64,000 nucleotides of DNA, from positions 1-64,000 of IMG/VR virus record IMGVR_UViG_3300021963_000109; one strand, 5' to 3'. Within the stretch, counting starts at the first letter, position 1. Each line of letters begins with the position of its first letter. The position numbers were made by a program, and so were the translations under genes. Under the pieces are notes generated by a model. It made no database searches and was not told where the DNA came from. It worked only from the letters and a program-made list of their open reading frames with translations. This document shows, piece after piece, positions 22,657 to 31,832 of the stretch. Source of the stretch: a virus.

Positions 22657-25600
22657 TTACGGGGTTATAACTAAAGTTACAGTTCCTGAACATTGTGATG
22701 ATGTTAATCCTCCAGTAACTATCGTATTATAATTTGGAGCTCCCCCTGATAAAGAGTTTAGATCTGTATAAGGATATTGGGTATTCACGCACGCTTGCCA
22801 AGCAACCCCTGACATTCCACTATTTATCGTAAACGGAGCAGTTGCCCAGGTTCCGCTTGTTCCTGTATCATAATCATACCAGGTACCAGTCAGGGTTACA
22901 CTGTATGTACATACTGCTGGCTCATTTAGGTATAATCTAACACTCTCTCCCGTACCTCTAACTATTGTGTATCCTGTTTTAGTACTAGCAGGAGGAGCAA
23001 TTATAGTATATGTATCGGTGCCTGAGTATGATGAAGTAGCAGGGGATCCTGAGCAATTGGTCTGTAATCTATAATATGTCGTTACAATCGGCTCAGTTAT
23101 TGTGATCGGACTAGTTGTTCCTGCTGTACTTTGTGTCCATGTCGAATTATCAATTGACGATTCAAGGGTTACTGAAGTAGCATTAGTTCCGCTGTTTGCA
23201 AGGGTGAAGACAATTGATATTTGTCCTCCTCCAATGGAAGTTATTGTATCTATAGAAGGAGCACTATCACAAGCAGAAGCAGGTGATGGCGTCGGTGTTG
23301 GTGGCGTTGGCGGTGTCGGCGTTGGCGTCGGACTAGGACTAGGAGCAGGTGTTCCTGAATATTTAGTAGAGCTCGTAGTAAAATAGGAGAAGTTTCCATA
23401 TAGGTACGAAGTAACGCCAGATCCAGCAGGAATATTGGAAACATTTAAATTTCCGCTTCCGTTATAGATATAAAGTCTTCCACTACCTTCATTAACAAAA
23501 GCACCAGAAAATTCAGCCTGCGTAGAAGAGCCGCTCGCGGAACCAACATAAATGATATAATTCATTGCCATGTTGATTGGACGAGTTTCCTGAGCAATTA
23601 GTGCTTCTGAATTTGCATCCTGTCCAGTATATTCAGTAATACCAGTAAGTTTATTAGGAGGATCACCAAATCCTTCTGTATTTTTGATAGCTGAGGTGTG
23701 TCCAAAGCTTGAATTCGTTGATCCCCTTTGTGAATATTGCCACCAATGAATTCCGTGTCTGTGTTGCTTAATAGCATCTTCCTGTGTTGTTCCCAAAGAT
23801 GCAGAATCACCCCCAAGGCCTCTGACAAATTTACCTGATAGATTAGGTATATTAAAGGTTGAAAATCCGTCTCCTGATCCGTATGTTGTCCCGATTGCTG
23901 AGTATAAATCAGCGTAGCTAGATCTTGATACAGCAGAACCGTCACAAATCATCCAACCAACAGGAGCAGAAGCACCTGGATAAATTTGTATTGTTCCTAC
24001 AGGATTAACTCCACCTGTGCTAGTAACGTTTCCAAATCCCGATGCCTTCAATGAAATTAAAGGCATCGCAGGTGCAGAATATGAATTTGTAGCAGTTCCT
24101 AATCTAACCCTACTAAAATCTGGTGTATATGGGAATCCCGCTAAATACATATATCCATCAGGGGCAGAAGCAGATACACCAGAGGTTAAAGCATCAATCT
24201 TTACAACAAAGTCTACTTGAACAGTGTCACCTATTCTAGTGTATCTTGATTTAACTATTTTATATTTAGAGGAGTTCCAACCGGATTGTGTAACTCGAGG
24301 AACAAGTTCTAAAGTTCCAGACCAGTCACCCTCATCATAATAGTCCAAATTATTTGCAGCAGAAGAAAGGACAGAAGATAGATCAGAAGCGGAAGTAAAG
24401 GGTACACCCTTTGTTAAATATCCGTCGCTATCAAAACCAAAGAATGTAGTGTCGTCTGCTTTCTTTAATTGCAAAACATCGCCTCCAGCAATTCCGTCTG
24501 AGGTATCTTTTACTACTAAAGCAGCATCAACAGTAGCACTTTCTGCTAATCCTATTGCAACACCAGTAACATTAGTTTTATTAGCTAAAGGTGGATGTAT
24601 ATAAACACTTCCGCCCATTGCAGATCCTGCAGCAGGAACAAACCCCGGTCCTATAACAATATTACCACTTTTGCCACTAAGGGAGCCGCCAGTTCCACCC
24701 GCCAAATATAATGATCCACCGCCGTAACTTCCCCCTTGGCTGGATCCTGCTTTTACTGAAACGTTTGCTCCAGTATCAGTTCCCGAGGCTTCCTGGATAT
24801 AAATAAGGGAGTCTCTATCAGCTCCAGTTATTGATCCAAATCTGAATTGAAGATTTCCAATTCTATCTAATCTTAATCTAGTTATGTCATATCCCCCCGA
24901 TGAACTGCTTGTAGCAAAATCTATTCTAGAATCAGCTGCTGTGGATCCATCGATTGCAAAGGATATTCCAGCTGCTGCTATTGATGATGATTGTCCCTCT
25001 GCAACAATTCTTCCGTAAACTGAATTATTGGTAGTAACTGCTGCTTTCAAAACTAACGCTCTTCCAGCAGAGGTTGAAGATGATGAAATAACTAATCCTT
25101 TTGTGCCTGATGTAGAAACAGAGTCACCAACAATAAAATTACCAGATGATAATCCGTAGTTAGGGCTGTATCTCATTACAGATCCCTCTGCGTAATAAGC
25201 ACCAGTTCCATAGTTATTGAAAGAGTTTGTGGACCCGGCTCTTGTTATTGTAACATTCAAAGCATTAGCCTGAATATTACTGGAAGCTACAAAAGAAATA
25301 TTATTGGAAAGTGGGACATTAAAATCATTACCAGGGGTTTTGATGTTAAAATTTCCTCCGGGATTTGTAAAATCAAGATTATAACCGCTTGCAGAGGTCC
25401 AAAGAAATCTTGGATTTTTTCCTTGACTATAAGATGGACTTGAATAGTTGATAGCGTCTTGATCTGCCCTACCAAAAGAGAGCAGGGTTGCCATAGCGGA
25501 AGAAGGATCCGTAGCAATTTTTAACTTAGCTCTTTCACTGTTTAAACCGAATTGACCAAGGTTGGTATAGTTATATCCAGGTGCACCTCCAGAAGCTCCG

Positions 25601-26097
25601 TAATCGCTTAATAACAAGCCATACGTGTGACTAAATTGGGTGTTATGTAATAAAACTCTTTCTCCAGCACTAAGATTAATATCATCAACCGCAGTAAAAG
25701 CAGACTGGGTATCAATATAAACGCCAGAATAATCCCAGCCTAATGTTCCGCCACCTAAATCATTATAAACATATATTCCATAAGGATTTGCCCCAGTTTC
25801 ACCGGCTAACCAGTAATCACCCAATTCAGGTTCACCCCAAGGAGTTGGATACGTGCCAACATTTAAAGCAGAGGGGGCAACTGGTTGAACATACCATCTA
25901 GCTCCTCTTAGTCCTTGAGGACCAGTAGGTCCTTGAATTCCTTGAGGACCGATAGGACCGGTAGCGCCTCTAATTCCTTGTGATCCCTGAGGTCCACCCC
26001 CAGCAGTCAAAATCTGATCAAAGTTATAATTAACTTTGTCAATAAGAATTGTTTGGCTGTCACCGGAAAGTATATTCAATAGATTAATCTTTGGCAT
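22657..26097 (-). CDS. Tail fibre with collagen-like stem and tail-collar domain
   Basis: 1146 residues, ATG start. The N-terminal attachment segment is MPKINLLNILSGDSQTILID. A short Gly-X-Y stretch (about 33-66, GPQGIQGPTGPQGLRG) follows, then a long beta-rich shaft. A tail-collar domain lies near 700-790 (IYPGASAPVGWMICDGSAVS, then NIPNLSGKFVRG), as in T4 gp12 and many tail-tip fibres. A histidine/tryptophan pair occurs at HRHGIHWW. A Pro/Thr/Ser linker (about 917-942) leads to two Ig- or fibronectin-like C-terminal modules (about 945-1146). T4 gp12 is the short fibre that locks on lipopolysaccharide; this could be the analogue or an adhesin with host-facing modules at its tip. It follows the 1896-residue gene after a GATATATA motif. 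Confidence 0.85.
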   Translation of the reverse strand: MPKINLLNILSGDSQTILIDKVNYNFDQILTAGGGPQGSQGIRGATGPIGPQGIQGPTGPQGLRGARWYVQPVAPSALNVGTYPTPWGEPELGDYWLAGETGANPYGIYVYNDLGGGTLGWDYSGVYIDTQSAFTAVDDINLSAGERVLLHNTQFSHTYGLLLSDYGASGGAPGYNYTNLGQFGLNSERAKLKIATDPSSAMATLLSFGRADQDAINYSSPSYSQGKNPRFLWTSASGYNLDFTNPGGNFNIKTPGNDFNVPLSNNISFVASSNIQANALNVTITRAGSTNSFNNYGTGAYYAEGSVMRYSPNYGLSSGNFIVGDSVSTSGTKGLVISSSSTSAGRALVLKAAVTTNNSVYGRIVAEGQSSSIAAAGISFAIDGSTAADSRIDFATSSSSGGYDITRLRLDRIGNLQFRFGSITGADRDSLIYIQEASGTDTGANVSVKAGSSQGGSYGGGSLYLAGGTGGSLSGKSGNIVIGPGFVPAAGSAMGGSVYIHPPLANKTNVTGVAIGLAESATVDAALVVKDTSDGIAGGDVLQLKKADDTTFFGFDSDGYLTKGVPFTSASDLSSVLSSAANNLDYYDEGDWSGTLELVPRVTQSGWNSSKYKIVKSRYTRIGDTVQVDFVVKIDALTSGVSASAPDGYMYLAGFPYTPDFSRVRLGTATNSYSAPAMPLISLKASGFGNVTSTGGVNPVGTIQIYPGASAPVGWMICDGSAVSRSSYADLYSAIGTTYGSGDGFSTFNIPNLSGKFVRGLGGDSASLGTTQEDAIKQHRHGIHWWQYSQRGSTNSSFGHTSAIKNTEGFGDPPNKLTGITEYTGQDANSEALIAQETRPINMAMNYIIYVGSASGSSTQAEFSGAFVNEGSGRLYIYNGSGNLNVSNIPAGSGVTSYLYGNFSYFTTSSTKYSGTPAPSPSPTPTPTPPTPPTPTPSPASACDSAPSIDTITSIGGGQISIVFTLANSGTNATSVTLESSIDNSTWTQSTAGTTSPITITEPIVTTYYRLQTNCSGSPATSSYSGTDTYTIIAPPASTKTGYTIVRGTGESVRLYLNEPAVCTYSVTLTGTWYDYDTGTSGTWATAPFTINSGMSGVAWQACVNTQYPYTDLNSLSGGAPNYNTIVTGGLTSSQCSGTVTLVITP

Positions 26098-26116
26098 CTC
26101 TAATTCTTAGTTTTTA

Positions 26117-26124
26117 TATATATC
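26117..26124 (-). promoter_or_regulatory. GATATATA motif upstream of the collar-fibre gene
   Basis: Minus strand GATGATATATATAAAAACTAAG, ending 19 bases before the ATG at 26097. It lies in the 42-base gap after the 1896-residue gene. Confidence 0.48.
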
Positions 26125-26139
26125 ATCTTTTTAGCTCCC

Positions 26140-29100
26140 TTATATTTTTCCTATTAAAAATGAGAAGGCTACTGAATAATCATAAGCCGGGTCCTTCTGA
26201 AATCTAAATTCGTATTGTAAGGATCCCCTTTTTGTTATGTTATTATTAGTGGATTTCACAAATCCATTTTTCATTTTGTCAAAATCAGCAAGATCACTTA
26301 CTATAGGTGGTAAATCAATTCCAGCGGTTTTTTGGATCTTTTTAATCCAGACTGATATTTCTTTTGCTTCGTACTGAGGTATAACATTTAATTTTATATA
26401 CTCATCAACATCATCAGATAAGACGGTCTCACTTCCAACACCAAACTCTGATACTAATAAGGAATAAAATTTCTTACCAATTCCTCCATCATTAAAATGT
26501 TTAATTGCAGTCCTGTCGGCAAGAAGTAAAGCCTTGATTTCATTTTCAGTTTCTTCCCAAAGAATTTCATATTTAGGATACAAATCAATTTGTACATTGA
26601 ATACATCATTGATAGAAGAGACATATTTTAATTGTAAAGGCTCTTTTATCGTATTCGGGGTTTTCATTACCTTACTTCCAAAAAATGATTTTTGCTCTAG
26701 CATATTTTTAGATCCGGGAAGATTTGAAAATGATTTGGAAGAAATATATTCTTTGTATCTTCCAGGGTCCCAGGTACTTTCAAATATGAATAAATCTCTT
26801 CGGTCTATTGGGGTTTCTCCTATAAGATTATATTCTGGTTTATATCCGCTCTTTGGATCAATTCTAAAAGGATTGTTTTTAGCATACTTATAATAATTAG
26901 TATTTCTAATAAATCCAAAAAATTCTTTATTTACCCCTAGAGTCACATTCTTATACTCTAATCCTTCCGTGACAATAGAAACGTTTCCAGCATATCCTTC
27001 GCCCTGAATTTCATAATAGATATTCTCCGGAGCATCTTGTGGAACAATGAAATATGCTCCGGTCAAACCAGAATTAAAGTAAAAACCATCTGCGTATAAA
27101 TCAGAGGTATCTCCAGAATCCTTAACTTGAGAAAGAACAAAATTTTTCTTAACTGGGAATAGATCAGGAGAAGCTGAATATCCCAAACCTGCAAAATTTT
27201 CAAAATTAAAATAATATGTATTTCCTCTTACTAGTCTTAACTTTTTTCTTGTATCTCCATCTATTAAAATCTCATAATTAGATCCAACTCCATAGAAAGA
27301 TGAATCTTTTGTTTTTTCTTTTAATGATACAGTGAATTCAAATCCTCCTGTAGTATTTTGATCATAAGAAAATACATCATTCTTGATACTATCAAAATGT
27401 AAAACATCTCTAAATTTAGGAGAATATCCCCCGCCATATCTAAAGAATTCCGTTAATGCGTCTTCTTCCGCTATTTGATATCCAACGAGAGTACTAGAAA
27501 AATCTTCAGGCTTAATTGTTTCTTCTATAGGAATTTTTCTAGTAGTTTGTAAGAATGATGAAGGTTTTACAAATTCCAAAACAAAAGTATTAGAATCAAT
27601 GACAGTTTGATTTGTGTCTGCATCCCAATAGCTTCTAGTATATTTAATGTATCTACTATCCTCCTTAAATAATTTATAAATTTCAGGAAATGATATTTTA
27701 GTAAAAACTGAATCCCAATAATTTTCACCGGCTAAAGATTGATATACAGCTAAATCATCTATGGTATTATATGAAACGGGAATTGGAACGTTTATAAACG
27801 TTGGTGCTGAATATCCTAAATTGGTATAATCAAAATAATATCCAGTTCCGCCTCCGTAGTATACCTCATTAAAATTAAGATAATTCTTACCGGTTCCAAC
27901 TGGCCAAGGAGCTCTCATTAAATAAGTTCCTGGCGTATTTCTTTTAGGAGAGAAAAGGGTATATGGATAAATGACACCGTTTAGTTTCAAAGCATCTCTA
28001 CTTCCGATTCCAGTAACTGGTGTAATTGGGGAATAAAACTTAACCTCCTCTCTTAAATCAGTATCATAATCAGGATTAGATGCGATAGGAACAATACCTG
28101 TCCCATTAGCTGTTGAAGAGTTTACTAAAGGTAAAATTCCTATAGTGCCCCTTGAAGAATAATTTAATCCGCTACTTAATTTTATAAAGGTGTTACTAGA
28201 AAAAAGAACACCACCAGATGATCCCCTCTCATACTCCGTTGTCCCAGTACCACCTCTAACAGAGTGTCTAACTTTATTTTTTAACGAGTATAATCCGAAA
28301 TAATCAGATCCGCCATAAATTCCTGTTGGATTATAATACCAGGATCCTGTTGCGTTACTAAACGTTGCATTTGCATCAGTTCCTGCATCGTATATTAAGG
28401 ATGCAAATTTTTCAGGGTCAATGAATCTGCTATCATTATTAACGACAGTAATAAGAAGGGTCACAGTCTTGAATTGATCATTCTGATGAACCTTAAAAGT
28501 TATAGGGGCATTAACAATATATGGGTCCGGATCGTCTATTGATTTTAAAACACAGGTAAATTTGTAGTCTTTAAATTTCTGATCCCCGAATTTAAATGAA
28601 TTTCTATTGCTGGTTTGAACTGAAAAATCTGTCCTTTCTTTAATTCTAACCTTCACCCCTCTAAACAGGGTTTCAGAATATCCCGATGATTGATTATAAT
28701 CAAAATAGGTATAAAATGATTCAGCAGGTTTTTTTCTAACATCGCTAAACCTTACATTATCTAAATTATAGTAATCCTCCCCATCGACAGTAAAATAATC
28801 TTCAAAATAATCTCGAGAAGAAGGGTCTGTATTCTGTAAATCAGATAAACTAATCCCTCCTGTAGGTCCAGGACAATAATTCGAGGTATTCTTTAAAAGG
28901 TTAGAAGTTGCATCAATAGGAACTTTCTCTAGCACATACCATTCGTTGGTAAAATATAAGGGATCTCTTCCAGAGCTAAAGAAGCTAGGCGAAAAATTCA
29001 AAGGTGTAAAGGTATTACTCGAATTCAGTCTATAATCATTTCCTCTTGCATCTATACCTCCCTCATATACCCATTTAGTAATATAAGGATTTATTCTAGA

Positions 29101-31830
29101 TTTTAAAGTTAATGATCTTTGATAATTTTCCTTAAGTACATCATATTCATTGGAAGCCTTCCCGAATTCCATTTGTTCTTTTTTAGTGGAAATTCCGTCT
29201 CCGTCATTTAGATATTTAATTTCCTGCAATCCAACAAATCCTGGGAATCTGTCTATGTCTACTAAAGGATCATTAATTCCGTCACTAATTGCATCGGTAA
29301 TTGAATTAACATAAAGGGAAGGAACTACATTAGATCTTGATGAGGTAGATGATTGTATAAGAGTATATGATGTTACCCCGGCAACACCTCTAAAAATAAA
29401 ATTGGAAGAAGGCCCGTAATTAACCCCATTATATCTAACGATGGCACCAGAAGCAACAGCATAATCTATTCCCTCTCTAATTGAATCGGTACCTGGCTGA
29501 ATATCAACATATCTAAAATATTCATCAGTTGGTGTATTTCCATATTTACTAGACCAAAAATCAATATCCAAATCTTTCAGCGGATAAATTGAAAATGCCC
29601 CAGATTCTACTTCTATTAGCTGTTCAACAATGATAGTTCCTAAACTACCGAAAAGAATAGTATGTGTATGATCTTCTATCTCTATAATTGAATGGGTAGA
29701 ATAATCCTTAATTATTCCATTGGATAATTCTGATTCATCCTCATCAATGCATTTACCTATAAATTTAATCTTAGATAAACCGGAATTAGTTTTTATATAA
29801 TTAGAGGTTGTGATTTTTGCAGCATCCTCTTTTTTAATTTTTATTCTAGTATTTGAATATTTAGATCCTCCAATAAATTTATAAGGAGCTGTTATATCAA
29901 TTGAATCTATTTCATCTATAAAAATTTTACCAGAAGATGTAAAATTTACTTGATTATAATAATCTGCATAAACATAAACAGAAAATATATCATCATTTCT
30001 AACATCACTTCCCTCTGTTCTTATTACAATTTCATTTCCTATATTGAATGCCTTGTAAGATTTATAATTAACACTGTTAAGTACCCCTGCTATTGCTTCA
30101 GCAATCTGCTCTTTGGTACCGAATGGATGAAAATAATATGCTCCACTTTCATCAGTAAAACTTCCAACACCCCATCCAGGTTTAACATATGTCATATCAG
30201 ATGCAACAAAATAATCATATCTCTTGTTACCTGAAATATATTGACCGAAGGGGTGATATAAAATTATTGCATTGTTCGGTGTAAGCTCTCCTTCTATTCT
30301 TACTATAGTATAGGATCTACCAGTATCCTTAGCAAGTTCTGCCTTGTACTCTTTTGTTTTTTCTGGATCTGCTCCTGAAAATACTGAAAGATCTAGATTT
30401 TTATTCTTAAGAATAATTAGATTTTCTTGAGCTGTTCCCGTACCCCATTTATCATCATCAACAGCTGATCCTGAGTAATCTTTAATTTGTTTAAAAGAAT
30501 AAAAGTCGTCGTTCTTATCCTTAACATAAAGAATCTTAAGCCTATCGTTTACGTGAACATCCTCCGATGTTGGGATGTGTCCCCAGGTGGTTTCGGAATC
30601 TATAAATACTCTTATTCCATTTTCATTCTCCTGATAAAAAGGAGAAGTCATTATCTTAGAAATTTGTAACGGGGATTTTGGCTCCGGAAAATTTCCAACA
30701 GAGATCGATTGATTATAGAATAAATCCCCAGAGATTTGAAATTTACCAGTAGGAATATCGTCAACATATAATCCAAAGTATCTATTTATACTATAAAGAT
30801 CCGCATTAGGATCGTCAAATAAAAATTCAAGATTTAATAAATTATAAGAGACTATTCCATTTCTTCTAAATCCATCAGTAATATATTCTTCAAATTCTAT
30901 AATGTTAGAATCATTGTTAAATATATTATAAATGTATTCTCCTTTTTTTGCAAAAACCCCATCTTTAATAGAAGCTCCACTATAAGTTGTTAAAGAATCC
31001 TTTTCAAATCTAACATCAATAAGGGATTGGGTATAGTTAGAAAAATTTTGAATTTTTCTTAAATATTTTCCAATATTAGAATCTTCCTGTAATGAATATG
31101 TGGATACTATCGAAGATTTAGGAAGGATGTTATCGATAAAATGCTCTTGGATGTTTCCAATTTTTGAAGTATTATATTCTGCATCAATTAGAATAACACT
31201 ACCATTTCCCTGGATCTCACTAAATGTTGCTATTGTAGCAGTAAAAGATTCACCAGCAGAATATTGAACTCCTCCTGATGATATAGTGTACTTGCTGTAA
31301 TTAGATGAAGTCGTATCAACATCATAATCTTCCAAAACCTTGTAGACCTTTCCTATCTCAAGTGAAGTAACTTTAATTACGTAAGAAAAATCTATCGGAT
31401 CGTCTATTCTAAAAATTACAAAATATTTAGGAATTTTTTTCCCGAGCCAAAAGGGTGATATGTATGAAAAATTTTCATTGTAAACATCAGAAATCAAAGG
31501 AACTGCTCCCGCATGATAAAATCCGTCATACTGATCAACTAAGGTATTAGTATAAGTATCTTTTAATCTATCTTCGTTTTTTAATCCAAAAATAAAATTA
31601 TAAGGGGTTTTACCTTGTGAAAAGAAATTATATAGGTCCTGAGCATAATTAGTATCTGAGGATATCTTAAATCCCTTGTATTGATTTTTTGACATCTCGT
31701 CATTTGAATCAATAGAATTAAGCCAAAGATTCTCTGAAGAATCTACTGTAATTTTTACGTTTCCAGAAATTCTAGGATTGGATCTGACGATTCCAAACGA
31801 AGATTTGTATTTTTCTTTTTTATCTGCCAT
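26140..31830 (-). CDS. Giant virion structural protein with cupredoxin-like motif
   Basis: 1896 residues, ATG start. The N-terminus (MADKKEKYKSSFGIVRSNPR, then SGNVKITVDSSENLWLNSID) and the whole length are beta-rich with many Tyr, Ser and Gly and no enzymatic motifs. Near 1535-1620 a segment reads LRLVRGNTYYFNFENF, then VPQDAPENIYYEIQGEGYAG; the order RGxTYxF, VPxxAPxxIYYxIxxxGxxGxVSI resembles the short plastocyanin-like modules seen in large phage structural proteins, without the copper ligands. It lies in a block of four adjoining giant genes (two to five bases apart downstream of PhoH) and is probably part of the baseplate periphery or fibre network. Confidence 0.68.
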   Translation of the reverse strand: MADKKEKYKSSFGIVRSNPRISGNVKITVDSSENLWLNSIDSNDEMSKNQYKGFKISSDTNYAQDLYNFFSQGKTPYNFIFGLKNEDRLKDTYTNTLVDQYDGFYHAGAVPLISDVYNENFSYISPFWLGKKIPKYFVIFRIDDPIDFSYVIKVTSLEIGKVYKVLEDYDVDTTSSNYSKYTISSGGVQYSAGESFTATIATFSEIQGNGSVILIDAEYNTSKIGNIQEHFIDNILPKSSIVSTYSLQEDSNIGKYLRKIQNFSNYTQSLIDVRFEKDSLTTYSGASIKDGVFAKKGEYIYNIFNNDSNIIEFEEYITDGFRRNGIVSYNLLNLEFLFDDPNADLYSINRYFGLYVDDIPTGKFQISGDLFYNQSISVGNFPEPKSPLQISKIMTSPFYQENENGIRVFIDSETTWGHIPTSEDVHVNDRLKILYVKDKNDDFYSFKQIKDYSGSAVDDDKWGTGTAQENLIILKNKNLDLSVFSGADPEKTKEYKAELAKDTGRSYTIVRIEGELTPNNAIILYHPFGQYISGNKRYDYFVASDMTYVKPGWGVGSFTDESGAYYFHPFGTKEQIAEAIAGVLNSVNYKSYKAFNIGNEIVIRTEGSDVRNDDIFSVYVYADYYNQVNFTSSGKIFIDEIDSIDITAPYKFIGGSKYSNTRIKIKKEDAAKITTSNYIKTNSGLSKIKFIGKCIDEDESELSNGIIKDYSTHSIIEIEDHTHTILFGSLGTIIVEQLIEVESGAFSIYPLKDLDIDFWSSKYGNTPTDEYFRYVDIQPGTDSIREGIDYAVASGAIVRYNGVNYGPSSNFIFRGVAGVTSYTLIQSSTSSRSNVVPSLYVNSITDAISDGINDPLVDIDRFPGFVGLQEIKYLNDGDGISTKKEQMEFGKASNEYDVLKENYQRSLTLKSRINPYITKWVYEGGIDARGNDYRLNSSNTFTPLNFSPSFFSSGRDPLYFTNEWYVLEKVPIDATSNLLKNTSNYCPGPTGGISLSDLQNTDPSSRDYFEDYFTVDGEDYYNLDNVRFSDVRKKPAESFYTYFDYNQSSGYSETLFRGVKVRIKERTDFSVQTSNRNSFKFGDQKFKDYKFTCVLKSIDDPDPYIVNAPITFKVHQNDQFKTVTLLITVVNNDSRFIDPEKFASLIYDAGTDANATFSNATGSWYYNPTGIYGGSDYFGLYSLKNKVRHSVRGGTGTTEYERGSSGGVLFSSNTFIKLSSGLNYSSRGTIGILPLVNSSTANGTGIVPIASNPDYDTDLREEVKFYSPITPVTGIGSRDALKLNGVIYPYTLFSPKRNTPGTYLMRAPWPVGTGKNYLNFNEVYYGGGTGYYFDYTNLGYSAPTFINVPIPVSYNTIDDLAVYQSLAGENYWDSVFTKISFPEIYKLFKEDSRYIKYTRSYWDADTNQTVIDSNTFVLEFVKPSSFLQTTRKIPIEETIKPEDFSSTLVGYQIAEEDALTEFFRYGGGYSPKFRDVLHFDSIKNDVFSYDQNTTGGFEFTVSLKEKTKDSSFYGVGSNYEILIDGDTRKKLRLVRGNTYYFNFENFAGLGYSASPDLFPVKKNFVLSQVKDSGDTSDLYADGFYFNSGLTGAYFIVPQDAPENIYYEIQGEGYAGNVSIVTEGLEYKNVTLGVNKEFFGFIRNTNYYKYAKNNPFRIDPKSGYKPEYNLIGETPIDRRDLFIFESTWDPGRYKEYISSKSFSNLPGSKNMLEQKSFFGSKVMKTPNTIKEPLQLKYVSSINDVFNVQIDLYPKYEILWEETENEIKALLLADRTAIKHFNDGGIGKKFYSLLVSEFGVGSETVLSDDVDEYIKLNVIPQYEAKEISVWIKKIQKTAGIDLPPIVSDLADFDKMKNGFVKSTNNNITKRGSLQYEFRFQKDPAYDYSVAFSFLIGKI

Positions 31831-31832
31831 CT

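Noticed and set aside
29950-30234. 94-codon plus-strand frame inside the 1896-residue gene
   Set aside because: It is Ile/Ser-rich complement of the coding strand with no promoter or leader; a shadow frame.
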